Assembly: GCF_016429195.1 (NCBI RefSeq)
Contig: NZ_JAELUF010000004.1
Span: forward strand, 1 to 64,000
Length of the DNA: 64,000 nucleotides
Reading direction: 5' to 3'
Source of the DNA: Brevundimonas sp. ASV9
GTDB lineage: Bacteria; Pseudomonadota; Alphaproteobacteria; Caulobacterales; Caulobacteraceae
Under the pieces are notes generated by a model, which had not been told where the DNA came from, did no database searches, and saw only the letters and a list, made by a program, of their open reading frames with translations. This document shows positions 1-8,819 of the stretch, one piece after another. Made by a program: the position numbers and the translations under genes. Positions within the stretch are counted from its first letter, which is position 1, and each line of letters starts with the position of its first letter.

Positions 1-1074
1 GGTCACCTTGGCGTGGACGATGATCCGGTCGCCGTCGGCGGTCAGCGGGGCGAAGGCGAAGAAGCGGTTGTATTTGTCCGCCTGCTCCAGCCGGTGCAGC
101 ACCTCGGCCCGCGCCGTGTCCATGGTCATGCTGTCGAACCAACTCGGGCTCTTGGCGGTCGAGATGACGATGACCTGCGGCCCATCCACCTCGGCCAGAC
201 GTTCGGCCAATGCGGCGGCGATGACCGGCGAGGTGAAATACTGGTTCTCGATATAGATCAGCCGCTTGGCGCGCCGGATGGATTCCAGGTGCAAGGCCTC
301 GCTCTCGCGCACCTCCTGCCGCCCCGACCATTTCGGCTCGGTGCGGGCGATGCCGATGGGCACATCGGTCATCTGCACCGGCACGCCGTCAGGCCAGGGA
401 TCGTCCTCGACCTCGTCCGGGATGGTGCGCTCCCAGGTCGCCTTGAACCAGCGCTCGCGCGCCAGATCGCCCAGAGCACGCGCCGCAGGGCCGTCCATCA
501 CGCTCATCACCTCATGACGCGCCTTGCAGATCAGGCCGCTAGGCAGGGCGCGGCGCGGGTCGCCGTCTAGATGTTCGTCGGAGTCCCAGCGATCGGTCGA
601 GATGTCGCCGCCGCCGCAGAAGGCCACCTTGTCATCGATGACAACCACCTTCTGGTGATGACAGGCGCCGATCGGACCGGGGGAATCAAGCCGGAACTCC
701 ACCATCCGCTTACGGAACCAGCGCTGCGCCTTGTGCGGATAGAAGCCTTGCGACGCGGCGATCAGCAGCGGCGATTTCCAGATGAGCAGTCGCACATCCA
801 GGTCCGGCTTCTTCTTGACCAGCATCCGCAGCTGGCGACCGATTTCCGCCGATTTGTCGCCGGGTCGCGTTTCCGGATCCAGATGGGTGCGTGGATCGAA
901 CTGCCATCCCAGCAGCACGATGGAGCGTTGGGCCTTGTGAATCGCAGACGAGAGGGCGTCGAAATAGGCCTCGTTTTCCATCAGCACGGAAAAACGGTGC
1001 GCGACGGCGGACGTCCACAGGGCGGGCCCCGGCTCCAGCAGACTGCCTTCGTAACTGTCGCCGGCTAAAGTCAT
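1..1074 (-). CDS. Phospholipase D family protein (C-terminus outside window)
   Basis: The 358 codons in the window run off the left edge with no stop, so the C-terminus is missing. The phosphodiesterase motif H-x-K-x4-D is visible as HQKVVVID (H140, K142, D147), followed by the CGGGDIS stretch typical of the superfamily. A second motif begins at the edge (IIVHAKV, H about 355). Such enzymes hydrolyse or transfer phosphatidyl groups through a phospho-histidine intermediate; two HKD motifs in one chain fit a PLD or cardiolipin-synthase-like enzyme. I see no clear signal peptide. Start is the ATG at 1074; the upstream ATG in another frame stops quickly. Substrate is not determinable. Confidence 0.88.
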   Translation of the reverse strand, partial: MTLAGDSYEGSLLEPGPALWTSAVAHRFSVLMENEAYFDALSSAIHKAQRSIVLLGWQFDPRTHLDPETRPGDKSAEIGRQLRMLVKKKPDLDVRLLIWKSPLLIAASQGFYPHKAQRWFRKRMVEFRLDSPGPIGACHHQKVVVIDDKVAFCGGGDISTDRWDSDEHLDGDPRRALPSGLICKARHEVMSVMDGPAARALGDLARERWFKATWERTIPDEVEDDPWPDGVPVQMTDVPIGIARTEPKWSGRQEVRESEALHLESIRRAKRLIYIENQYFTSPVIAAALAERLAEVDGPQVIVISTAKSPSWFDSMTMDTARAEVLHRLEQADKYNRFFAFAPLTADGDRIIVHAKVT

Positions 1075-1231
1075 GCGACCTATCTGTCTGATTCGCGTGA
1101 CATGGTGTCGAAGCGCCTGCATCCTCCGTTCCACGCGCGTGTCCTTCGGTCAATCTTTCAGGGCGGGATTGTGACGTTCGCCGATTTGGCGCATAAGGAG
1201 CGTAGCCATACAGGCTGCGAGGGAGGGTAGA

Positions 1232-1414
1232 ATGCAGGCGCTTGTCGAACTGATCGCTGGCTTCATCGCCCTGCTGGCCGCCGCCGTCCTGACGCAGTTC
1301 GGGGTCGACACGCACAACCCCAACCACGGCGACCGCGAAGTGCGTCGTGTGGTGGAGTGTCGTGACACCGGCTCCAACGCCACGCTGCTTTCCGAATCCA
1401 AGCGCGACTGCTGA
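1232..1414 (+). CDS. Small single-pass membrane protein
   Basis: A 60-residue protein with one hydrophobic helix at residues 3-22 (LVELIAGFIALLAAAVLTQF) followed by a polar tail with two cysteines, one being the last residue. A GAGGGAGGG Shine-Dalgarno sits 4 nt before the ATG, far stronger than expected for a chance frame. It lies alone between the divergent phospholipase gene and tipN. No family is recognised; function unknown. Confidence 0.6.
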   Translation: MQALVELIAGFIALLAAAVLTQFGVDTHNPNHGDREVRRVVECRDTGSNATLLSESKRDC

Positions 1415-1553
1415 ACGCTGCGGCGCTTTGCGCGCTGCATGACGCGGTTCATCGACAGGTTGCGGACTTGAGTCGGTTTCGTCCGCATCGATCATGCTCT
1501 AGGGTTTCCTCGGCGCTGTCGGACGCCCGCGTAGAGATCGAGTTTTTGAGCTT

Positions 1554-4136
1554 ATGAAGTCTCCCAAACGGCCGCCGCTGAAGCTGACCGACGACGAGGC
1601 CGTCGCGCCGGCTGATCTTTCGTCCTCAGATGAAATGCCGGTCGAGGAGGCGACACCGTCGCTCGACCCGATCTCCGAGCCTGATTTCGAGATCGTGCAG
1701 CCGACGTTCGAGCCGCCGATGTCGGAGCGCCGCCGCCGTCGCCTGCTGGAAGAGCAGCGGCAGGCCGAAGAACGCGCCCTTGCCGCCGAAAGGGGCGCCG
1801 CCCCTGTCAATGCGGAAGCGACGACAAAGACGCCTGTCGATATGGCGGTCACCGCCGGTCAGCCGCCCGCGCCGTTCGAGCTGTCCAAACCGCCGGCTGT
1901 GAAAACTGTTCAAGCCAAGGCCCAGGGCGAGCCGTCCGGGCGACACGCCTATGTGATCGCAGGCGTCGCCTCCGCCCTGTGGATCGGCGGCGTCGCCTCC
2001 TGGGCCGCTTACGAGTTCGGCGCCGGCGGGGCCGAACTGGACCCGCTCCGGATCGCCATCTACGCCCTGATCGCCCTGGCCCCTGCGGGTTTGGCCATCA
2101 TGTTGGCCCATGCCGTCCGACAGGGCGCCGGTCTGGCCGCGGAGACGCGTCGCGCCCGGCAACTGGCCGAGGCCCTGGTGGCCCCGACCGCCCTGGCCGC
2201 CCAGCAAACCGGCGAGGTGCTTCAGACGCTGCGTTCCGACATCGATCACGCCACCCTGGCGGCGGAACGTGCCCGCAACGACATGGCCCTGCTTCGAGAG
2301 GCGCTGGCCCAGGAGACAGCGCGCCTGAACGAGGCGGCCGAGAACGCCGGCCGCACTGCGCGTCGTCTCACGGAAAACCTAGGCCGCGAGCGCGACCAGA
2401 TGCAGACCCTGGGCATCCATCTGGATACGCAGGCGTCGGGCGTCATCGACGCTGTAGAGCGTCAGTCGCGCATGGTCGCCGACGCCTCGGACCTGGCTCA
2501 GGCGCAGCTTCGTGAAGCGGAGGCCGCCCTCGCCGCCCGCGCCGCCGACCTCGCCGCCGCCGCTGGAGAAGCGCAGGACGCCGCCCGCGTGGCCTCCGAC
2601 GATCTGGCGCGCCAGACCATTCGACTTGAGAACGCCGGTTCGGGCGTCGCCGAGCAGATTCAGTCCGTCGCGGAAGGCCTCAGCCAGCAGCGCGCCGCCC
2701 TGGTCACCGCCGCCTACGCCCTGCGCACCGATCAGGAAGACTTCTCCGCCCAGGTCGAAAGCCAGCGCGCTCAACTGATCGAACATCTCTCCGCCACGCG
2801 CAGCGCCGCGGGCGATCTGGATCGCACCACCCAGACCTCGGTCGAGTCCATGCGCGATCTGGTCGAGGCGGCCACCGACCAGTTCCGCGCTCTCGTCGAC
2901 ATGTCGCAACGCGAGGCCGACGGCTTCGATTCCGCCACCAAGCTCGCCCTCGACCGCTTCGAGGCCCTGGCGGCCGAGGCGCGCGACGCCCTGATGGAAG
3001 AGACGCGCCGCGCCCTGGAGCAGATGCGCGCCACGGCCGAGGATTCTCGCGCCGCCGCCGCCGACGCCGCCGAACAGGCGCGTCTGCGCACCGACCGCCT
3101 GGGCGAATCCTTGTTTGACGCGGCCCAAAAGGCCGACACCGCCGCCGACGCCCGCATCGCCGACGCCCGCCGCATCGTCACCGAAACGTCCGGCTTGGTC
3201 GAAGAGACCGGCGAGCGGATGGTCAGCCGCCTGGAAACCCTGGTGGCACGTCTCAACAGCGCCTTGTCAGAAATCGACACCGCCGTCGCCGACATCGACG
3301 AGCGCGCCGCGCGCCTGCCTCAGGAAGCTCGCGCCCGCGCCGACGCCGTGCGCGCCACTGTCGAAGAAGGCCTGGCCTCCCTTTCCGCCGCCTCGCGAAA
3401 GGCGGCCGAGGACACCGAGGCGCTGGATGTCGGCTTCCAGGATCGCGTGCGCCGGAACTACGACATGCTGACCGAGGCCGTGCGTTTGATGGGCGTGGTG
3501 TCGGGCGATACGACGCCGGCGCGTCGTCGCGAGCCGGCCGCAGAGATCGAGGCCCGGCCCGAACCTCGTCCCGAGCGCCGGACCGATCGCCCAACGCCTC
3601 CCGCCTCGCCTCCCGTCGAAGAGCGGCGATTCGGTCTGCGCAGTCGCCTGCGGCTCGAGCCCGCAGAGACGCCCCCGCCGGCGACGGACAAGGGCCTGGA
3701 TTGGAGCGATCTGATCGAGGGCGACGACGACAACGAGGCGCCGCTGGAACTGGACACGCCCTCCCCTTCGCCTGCCGAGGCCGAGGCGCTGTCCGACCGG
3801 GTCGCCGCCGCCATCCGGCGCATGGGGGTCGATCCCAACGCCCTCCTGCCCCGCTCCCGCGTCGAAGAGGCCGCCCGCGCCCTCAGCAATGGCGACCCCG
3901 ACGCCGCGCGTCAGATCGTCCGCCGCGTTGCCCCGGCCGCTGTCCGCAGCGTGTCTCGCCGTGTCCTCAGCGACGCCGAACTGCGCGCCGACGCCGAACG
4001 CTATGTCCGCAACTTTGCGGTCATGCTGAACGCTTCCGCACGAGCCGGAGACAGCGCGGCGGTGCAGTCCAGCCTGGCGTCCGACAGCGGTCGCGCCTTC
4101 ATGTTGCTGGATGCGGCGGTCGGCGACCTGGGCTAA
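1554..4136 (+). CDS. tipN: TipN-like cell-pole marker, membrane-anchored coiled coil
   Basis: The 860 residues have an acidic, proline-rich N-terminus (1-130), two predicted membrane helices (about 131-154 and 164-188), then a very long Ala/Glu/Arg-rich coiled coil (about 190-690) and a proline-rich linker leading to an alpha-helical C-terminal part. This order, and the length, match Caulobacter TipN, which marks the new pole, orients the polarity axis and helps place flagellum and ParA-driven origin segregation. Identification rests on architecture rather than on catalytic motifs; another large coiled-coil membrane protein is possible. No strong Shine-Dalgarno precedes the ATG. Confidence 0.75.
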   Translation: MKSPKRPPLKLTDDEAVAPADLSSSDEMPVEEATPSLDPISEPDFEIVQPTFEPPMSERRRRRLLEEQRQAEERALAAERGAAPVNAEATTKTPVDMAVTAGQPPAPFELSKPPAVKTVQAKAQGEPSGRHAYVIAGVASALWIGGVASWAAYEFGAGGAELDPLRIAIYALIALAPAGLAIMLAHAVRQGAGLAAETRRARQLAEALVAPTALAAQQTGEVLQTLRSDIDHATLAAERARNDMALLREALAQETARLNEAAENAGRTARRLTENLGRERDQMQTLGIHLDTQASGVIDAVERQSRMVADASDLAQAQLREAEAALAARAADLAAAAGEAQDAARVASDDLARQTIRLENAGSGVAEQIQSVAEGLSQQRAALVTAAYALRTDQEDFSAQVESQRAQLIEHLSATRSAAGDLDRTTQTSVESMRDLVEAATDQFRALVDMSQREADGFDSATKLALDRFEALAAEARDALMEETRRALEQMRATAEDSRAAAADAAEQARLRTDRLGESLFDAAQKADTAADARIADARRIVTETSGLVEETGERMVSRLETLVARLNSALSEIDTAVADIDERAARLPQEARARADAVRATVEEGLASLSAASRKAAEDTEALDVGFQDRVRRNYDMLTEAVRLMGVVSGDTTPARRREPAAEIEARPEPRPERRTDRPTPPASPPVEERRFGLRSRLRLEPAETPPPATDKGLDWSDLIEGDDDNEAPLELDTPSPSPAEAEALSDRVAAAIRRMGVDPNALLPRSRVEEAARALSNGDPDAARQIVRRVAPAAVRSVSRRVLSDAELRADAERYVRNFAVMLNASARAGDSAAVQSSLASDSGRAFMLLDAAVGDLG

Positions 4137-4196
4137 GACTCTTGCGGACTTGACGGCGTGGGGAAGTTACAGCCTCTTGCACGTCACCGAACTGTC

Positions 4197-4814
4197 ATGG
4201 ATGGGGCTATGGCTGGCACGATGAACGAAATCGACAGTCGTACGAGCGGCGATCGCCGCCCTGGCATCATCATCTGCGCCTATGACGGCGACGATGACGG
4301 GTGGGATCTGGTTGAGGATCTGTCGGGCGAAATCTGGAGCCCCAGCGGGGCCCGCGCCGTGCCCATCGCCGCCGCCGATCCCGACGAACTCGCCTCCACC
4401 CTGGCCGCCCGTCTCGGGAGCGGGGAATGCCGGGCCGTCCTCTTGGTCGGACGCACGCAAAAGGGCGCAGGCTTCCGGGTCCAGATGCGAGCTGAAAACC
4501 GCACTCTCGACTACAAGCACCGCCTGTCCAGCACCGGGCCGGGCGTGGCCCGCACCACGGCACCCGTCGCCGACATGGTTCGCGCCCTGACCGCCGCCGG
4601 GCTGCAGGCCGACGCCTCGTCCGACATCGAGGAAGACGCCGGCTCCTATATTTTCTACCGCGTGCTCTCGGATTTGCCGGATGGCCCTCTGACGCCGTCG
4701 ATCGGCCTGCTGCGCGCGCCCGCCCCCGCCAATGAGGCGGCCGTGCGAAAGGGCGTCAAGGCCGCCGCCTCGGCCATGGCCAGCCACCTGACGCCGCTGC
4801 CGCGTGTCGGTTAA
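4197..4814 (+). CDS. Catalytically dead homologue of pyroglutamyl peptidase (C15 fold)
   Basis: About 205 residues. By eye it aligns along most of its length with pyroglutamyl peptidase I: the segments VLLVGRTQKGAGFRVQMRAEN, DAGSYIFYRVLSDL and SIGLLRAPAP correspond to the Glu, Cys and His catalytic blocks. All three catalytic residues are replaced: Glu by Gln96, Cys by Phe153 and His by Arg173 (numbered from the ATG at 4197). So it should not be a peptidase; a binding or scaffold role is more likely. Starts at 4158 (GTG), 4197, 4209 and 4221 are all open; none has a clear Shine-Dalgarno. It follows tipN by 60 nt and may be cotranscribed. Confidence 0.65.
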   Translation: MDGAMAGTMNEIDSRTSGDRRPGIIICAYDGDDDGWDLVEDLSGEIWSPSGARAVPIAAADPDELASTLAARLGSGECRAVLLVGRTQKGAGFRVQMRAENRTLDYKHRLSSTGPGVARTTAPVADMVRALTAAGLQADASSDIEEDAGSYIFYRVLSDLPDGPLTPSIGLLRAPAPANEAAVRKGVKAAASAMASHLTPLPRVG

Positions 4815-4862
4815 CCTTCCTGCGTCGCAGACATCGACGACCTGGCGGTCTAGGGTTTTCGA

Positions 4863-5225
4863 ATGACAGTGAGTCGCAACCTGATCGTCTTCGCCGCCCT
4901 GAATGGCGCCCTGGCCGTGGCGCTGGGCGCCTTCGCCGCGCATGGCGCCGGGCCGCAGATCAAGACCCTGCTGACCACCGGCGCCCAGTATCAGATCGTC
5001 CACGCCGTCTTCGCCTTCGCCTGCGCCCAATGGACAGGGGGCGGCGGGCTGGCGCGCCTTGCGGGCTGGCTCGGATCGATCGGCGGCCTGATCTTCTGCC
5101 TCGCCCTGGCGGCGATCGCCTTTCTCGGCGTGCCCGCGTTCGGCGCCGTGGCCCCGATCGGCGGCCTGTTGATGATCGCCGGCTGGCTCTGCCTGGCGTT
5201 TGCGGCCTTGCGTTCTCGCCCCTGA
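4863..5225 (+). CDS. DUF423 family membrane protein
   Basis: A 120-residue protein with about four hydrophobic helices. The N-terminal pattern ALNGALAVALGAFAAHG and the following QYQIVHAVFAFA are the hallmark of the small DUF423 (YgdD-like) inner-membrane family. Function of the family is unknown. It sits in the same orientation as the upstream pseudo-peptidase (48-nt gap) and the downstream proline iminopeptidase (26-nt gap), so the three may share a transcript. Confidence 0.85.
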   Translation: MTVSRNLIVFAALNGALAVALGAFAAHGAGPQIKTLLTTGAQYQIVHAVFAFACAQWTGGGGLARLAGWLGSIGGLIFCLALAAIAFLGVPAFGAVAPIGGLLMIAGWLCLAFAALRSRP

Positions 5226-5251
5226 TTTCCTCGTAGAAAGACCAAGCATCC

Positions 5252-6232
5252 ATGGCCTTCCCCACGCCCGCCGAGCCGCGTCGTGTGCTCCACCCCGAGA
5301 TCGAGGCCTATGCCTCGGGTTGGATGCCGACTGGAGGCGTGCATGAAATCTATTACGAGGAATCCGGCAATCCGCACGGCCTGCCGGTCCTGGTTCTGCA
5401 CGGCGGGCCTGGCGGCGCGGTAAATCCGGGCATGCGCCGCTTCTTCGATCCGGCCGTCTATCGCATCATCATGTTCGACCAGCGCGGCTGCGGTCAGTCG
5501 CGGCCCCACGCCTCGCTGGAAGACAACACAACCTGGACCCTGATCGACGATATCGAGCGTCTACGCGTGTTGTGCGGCATCGACAAATGGGTGGTGTTCG
5601 GCGGCTCTTGGGGTTCGACCCTGTCGATGGCTTACGCCATCACCCACCCTGAGCGGGTCATCGCGCTCTTGCTACGCGGCATCTTCCTGCTGACGAAGAA
5701 GGAGTTGCACTGGTTCTATCAGGACGGCGCCTCGATGGTCTTCCCCGACGCCTGGGAGCGCTTCATCGCCCCCATCCCCGAGGCCGAGCGCGGCGACCTG
5801 ATGGCCGCCTATTACAAGCGGCTGATCGGCGATGACGTCGCCGAGCGCGAACGCTGCGCCGTCGCCTGGTCCAGCTGGGAGGGCGAGACCGTCAGCGTCG
5901 AGGGCCCCAACGCCCGGCCTGACAAGTTCGCCGAGCCCGACTTCGCCGTCGCCTTCGCGCGGATCGAGAACTGGTTCTTCACCAACGCCGGCTTCTTCGA
6001 GGAGGACGGCTGGCTGCTGAAGAATGTGGACCGGATGCGGCATATCCCGTGCTGGATCGCGCAGGGCCGGTTCGACGTGGTGACGCCGATCTCAGGCGCC
6101 TGGGCGCTGCACCGCGCCTGGCCCGAGGCGCATCTGGACATCGTCGGCGACGCCGGCCACGCCTCGTCGGAACCCGGGATCGTCGACAGCCTGGTGCGCG
6201 CCGCCGACTGGGCTGCAAGCCTTCAGGCATGA
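5252..6232 (+). CDS. pip: Proline iminopeptidase (S33 alpha/beta hydrolase)
   Basis: Releases N-terminal proline from peptides. The 326 residues show the oxyanion-hole motif HGGPGG (50-55), the DQRGCGQSRPH block (76-86), the nucleophile elbow GGSWGS with Ser119, the catalytic Asp in GRFDVVTP and the His in GDAGHASSEPG near the C-terminus. Length and motif order match the family. No signal peptide, so cytoplasmic. A bidirectional terminator follows directly after the stop. Confidence 0.95.
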   Translation: MAFPTPAEPRRVLHPEIEAYASGWMPTGGVHEIYYEESGNPHGLPVLVLHGGPGGAVNPGMRRFFDPAVYRIIMFDQRGCGQSRPHASLEDNTTWTLIDDIERLRVLCGIDKWVVFGGSWGSTLSMAYAITHPERVIALLLRGIFLLTKKELHWFYQDGASMVFPDAWERFIAPIPEAERGDLMAAYYKRLIGDDVAERERCAVAWSSWEGETVSVEGPNARPDKFAEPDFAVAFARIENWFFTNAGFFEEDGWLLKNVDRMRHIPCWIAQGRFDVVTPISGAWALHRAWPEAHLDIVGDAGHASSEPGIVDSLVRAADWAASLQA

Positions 6233-6237
6233 AAAAA

Positions 6238-6261
6238 CCGCCGCGCAGGACAGCGCGGCGG
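6238..6261. terminator. Bidirectional intrinsic terminator between pip and doxX
   Basis: A perfect 9-bp stem CCGCCGCGC / GCGCGGCGG with a 6-nt loop. Six A residues precede it on the plus strand, giving a U-tract for the reverse-strand doxX transcript; the plus-strand side is followed by the weaker CCTTTCC. Confidence 0.85.
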
Positions 6262-6281
6262 CCTTTCCCATTCTGGAGAAA

Positions 6282-6680
6282 TCAGAACCGCTTTGCGGTT
6301 CGATTGTCGATGCTCCACGCGCCCGGACCGGCAGTGAAGATGTAAAGGAAGATGAAGCAGTACAGGATGGCCGCGTCGCCGCCGTTCACGGCCGGATAAG
6401 GGCTGCTGGGGAAGTGGAACATCCAATAGGCCACGGCCATCTGGCCCGAGGCGATGAAGGCGGCCGGACGTGTGAACAGGCCCAGGATCAGCAGCAGGCC
6501 CGTGATCAGCTCGATCACCCCGCCAATACCGAACAGTGACAGCAGTTCCTGCTGACCGGGCTCGGCCCCGGCCGGAAAGCCGAAGACCTTGATGACGCCA
6601 TGCGCCAGGAACAACAGGCCGGCGACGATCCTGAGCGCCGCCAAGGCGCGGGAAGACCAGCCATTCACTTGATTGAACAT
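6282..6680 (-). CDS. DoxX family membrane protein
   Basis: 132 residues with four hydrophobic helices. The first helix carries LRIVAGLLFLAHGVIKVFG, and the third segment LITGLLLILGLFTRPAA is the usual DoxX signature. Members are small quinone- or redox-related membrane proteins; the precise role here is unknown. A good Shine-Dalgarno (GGAAAGAG) precedes the ATG. The pirin gene lies 72 nt upstream on the same strand, so the two may form one operon. Confidence 0.88.
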   Translation of the reverse strand: MFNQVNGWSSRALAALRIVAGLLFLAHGVIKVFGFPAGAEPGQQELLSLFGIGGVIELITGLLLILGLFTRPAAFIASGQMAVAYWMFHFPSSPYPAVNGGDAAILYCFIFLYIFTAGPGAWSIDNRTAKRF

Positions 6681-6752
6681 TCTCTTTCCTCGCCTTTTTG
6701 ATGCGTTTGTTCACGGTCGGATCGGGTCCGACCGTGAAGCTTGATCCGAAAA

Positions 6753-7451
6753 TCAGGCGGCGTCCACCAGCACGATCTCGGCGTCGGACAGCGCCTTGAC
6801 CGTCACGACATCCTCCTGAGCGATGGCCGCGCCGTCGCGGGCGTTCAGCCGGACGCCGTTGACCTCGACCTCGCCCTTTGCCGGCACCAGATAGGCCCGC
6901 CGCGCAACGCCCAGCGGATAGTCGGCGCTGTCGCCCGCCTCCAGCGTCGCCGCCACGATCCGCGCATCGGTGCGGATCGGCAGGGCTTCCGTGTCGCCTT
7001 CGAAGCCCGAGGCCAGGACTACGAACTGGCCTGACCGCTCGCCCTTGGGGAAGGGCTTGGTGCCCCAACTCGGCGCATCCCCGCGTCGGGTCGGCTCGAT
7101 CCAGATCTGGAAGATCCGCGTCAGCTCCGGCTCTGCATTGTATTCGGCGTGACGGATGCCGGTTCCCGCGCTCATCACCTGCACATCGCCCGCGACGGTG
7201 CGGCCCTTGTTGCCCAGACTGTCCTCATGGGTGATGGCCCCGTCGCGGACGTAGGTGATGATCTCCATGTCGGCATGCGGATGCGGCGGGAAGCCCGTTC
7301 CGGCGGCGATCTCGTCGTCGTTCCAGACCCGCAGATTGCCCCAACTCATCCGCTTGGGATCATAGTAGTTGGCGAAGGAGAAATGGTGTTTGGCGTTCAA
7401 CCAGCCGTGGTTGGCGCCGCCGAGGGTATCAAATGGTCTGCGCTCGATCAT
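6753..7451 (-). CDS. Pirin family protein (bicupin)
   Basis: 232 residues from the ATG at 7451, which follows AAAGGACGAG; the frame stays open to 7502 but the family begins with MIERRPFDTLGG. Metal-binding residues of the N-terminal cupin are visible: HPHADMEIITYV (two His and a Glu) and the later GTGIRHAEYN His. Bacterial pirins bind iron or other metal; some degrade quercetin, others modulate metabolic enzymes. It is divergent from a LysR-type regulator, the usual arrangement for regulator and target. Confidence 0.92.
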   Translation of the reverse strand: MIERRPFDTLGGANHGWLNAKHHFSFANYYDPKRMSWGNLRVWNDDEIAAGTGFPPHPHADMEIITYVRDGAITHEDSLGNKGRTVAGDVQVMSAGTGIRHAEYNAEPELTRIFQIWIEPTRRGDAPSWGTKPFPKGERSGQFVVLASGFEGDTEALPIRTDARIVAATLEAGDSADYPLGVARRAYLVPAKGEVEVNGVRLNARDGAAIAQEDVVTVKALSDAEIVLVDAA

Positions 7452-7466
7452 CGCACTCGTCCTTTC

Positions 7467-7486
7467 GCGTCGGAACCGTCCGACGC
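7467..7486. promoter_or_regulatory. 20-bp perfect palindrome upstream of pirin gene
   Basis: The sequence reads GCGTCGGA-ACCG-TCCGACGC, two perfect 8-bp arms with a 4-nt spacer, 15 bp before the pirin ATG and just before its Shine-Dalgarno. It could be an operator or a hairpin in the 5' leader. The binding protein is unknown. Confidence 0.5.
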
Positions 7487-7539
7487 CTTTGCTTGACGCC
7501 AAGATAGAGATCGGCGACCGATCAGAAATAGAAACAACC

Positions 7540-7554
7540 GAAACTCATCGTTTC
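7540..7554. promoter_or_regulatory. Candidate LysR-type binding site
   Basis: An inverted repeat GAAAC-N5-GTTTC, 15 bp, lies 17 bp upstream of the LysR start codon inside the divergent intergenic region. The dimension and dyad fit LysR-family boxes, and the position fits autoregulation together with control of the pirin gene. Confidence 0.45.
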
Positions 7555-7571
7555 TCGACGCAGAGCCGCCC

Positions 7572-8498
7572 ATGTCCCGTCTGCCCGACCTCGAAGCCTT
7601 GGCCATCTTCGCCAAGGTGGCCGACAGCCAGTCCTTCTCCGGCGCTGCCGAGACCCTGGGCCTGTCCAAGGCCACCGTATCCAAGGCGATCACGCGCCTG
7701 GAACAGCAGCTGAAGACCACCCTGCTTCACCGCACCTCGCGCCGCTTCGCCCTCACCGATGCAGGCCGAACCCTGGCCGCCCGCGCCGCCCACATGCTGG
7801 CCGAGGCCGAGAGCGCGGTGTCGGAGGCGTTGGACATGTCCGTCACCCCGCGCGGCTTGGTGCGACTGGCGGCACCCATGTCGTTCGGCATGGCCTATGT
7901 GGCCCCGGCCCTGCCCGAGTTCCTCGCCACCCACCCCGACGTATCGGTCGATTTGCACCTGTCGGACGAGGTCATCGATCTGGTCGGTGGCGGCTTCGAT
8001 TGCGCGCTGAGGATCGCCGCCCTGGCCGATTCCTCGCTGACGGCGCGCAAACTGCGGCCTGTGGCCCGCGCCCTGGTGGCCTCGCCGTCCTATCTCGATC
8101 AGCGGGGTCGCCCAACCCATCCCGACGATCTGGCCCGTCACGCCTGCCTCGGCTACGCCTACATGCCCAGCCCGGACACCTGGCGGTTCAGCAATGAGGC
8201 GGGTGAAGAAGTGGTCGTGCATCCGCGCGGGCCGTTGCGCGCCAACAACTCCGACGCCCTGACGGCGTCGTTGTGTGCGGGTCTGGGGCTCTTTCCCCAG
8301 CCGGACTTCATCTACTGGAAGGACGTCGCCGATGGCCATCTCGAGACAGTGATGACCGACTGGCGGCTGCCGCCCATCGCCCTGCATCTGGTGGCGCCCA
8401 GCGGCGGACCGCGCCCGGCCAGGGTCACGGCCTTCATGGACTATCTGGCGGCGAAGTTCAGCGGACCGCTGTGGCCGGGCGATACGGTGGGGCGCTAA
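7572..8498 (+). CDS. LysR family transcriptional regulator
   Basis: 308 residues. The N-terminal winged helix-turn-helix is clear at residues 5-65 (LEALAIFAKVADSQSFSGAA, ETLGLSKATVSKAITRLEQQ), followed by the effector-binding domain with the PMSFGMAYVAPAL start. The subfamily resembles the YhaJ-like regulators that commonly sit divergent from pirin genes. The likely target is therefore the pirin/doxX operon and itself; effector unknown. Confidence 0.93.
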   Translation: MSRLPDLEALAIFAKVADSQSFSGAAETLGLSKATVSKAITRLEQQLKTTLLHRTSRRFALTDAGRTLAARAAHMLAEAESAVSEALDMSVTPRGLVRLAAPMSFGMAYVAPALPEFLATHPDVSVDLHLSDEVIDLVGGGFDCALRIAALADSSLTARKLRPVARALVASPSYLDQRGRPTHPDDLARHACLGYAYMPSPDTWRFSNEAGEEVVVHPRGPLRANNSDALTASLCAGLGLFPQPDFIYWKDVADGHLETVMTDWRLPPIALHLVAPSGGPRPARVTAFMDYLAAKFSGPLWPGDTVGR

Positions 8499-8501
8499 CG
8501 C

Positions 8502-8798
8502 TCAACCGCACTTCACTTCGCGCACGATGTTGGTCGCCTCGTCATAGACGAAGTTCACCCGGTTCTCGCGATAGTCCATGGTCGCGGCGCAGGTGGTGCA
8601 CAGCACGCGGAACGTCTGGCCGGCGGGCGCGGTCGGGATGGCCGAGCGGTTGCGCCCCACATAACTCTGATAATCCGAAACCTTGCACGCCTTGAAGGCG
8701 GTGTCCGATCCGGGCGCAGGCTCGGCGGTGTGGACAGGCGCGCAGGCCGACACGGCCAAGGCGCCAGCGGCCAACAGTGTACTCACGATAATCTTCAT
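8502..8798 (-). CDS. I78-type peptidase inhibitor-like lipoprotein (copy 1)
   Basis: 98 residues with a lipoprotein signal ending in AVSAC (lipobox Cys19). The rest follows the I78 inhibitor pattern: a Cys, then YVGRNRSAI, an Arg-containing strand, RVNFVYDEATNIVREVKCG at the end. Family members inhibit serine peptidases; in I78 the pattern RlNv-x2-De-x2-I-x3-xCG is diagnostic. A CTTC motif in the middle is shared with the neighbouring copy. It is the last gene of the pepA-holC-I78-I78 reverse-strand run, 21 nt after copy 2. Confidence 0.8.
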   Translation of the reverse strand: MKIIVSTLLAAGALAVSACAPVHTAEPAPGSDTAFKACKVSDYQSYVGRNRSAIPTAPAGQTFRVLCTTCAATMDYRENRVNFVYDEATNIVREVKCG

Positions 8799-8819
8799 GG
8801 TCGTCTCCTTGCGTCGAGG

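Noticed and set aside
13-1068. Long open frames on the plus strand
   Set aside because: They mirror the reverse-strand phospholipase D reading frame, which carries the HKD motif; GC-rich codon bias opens the antisense frames.
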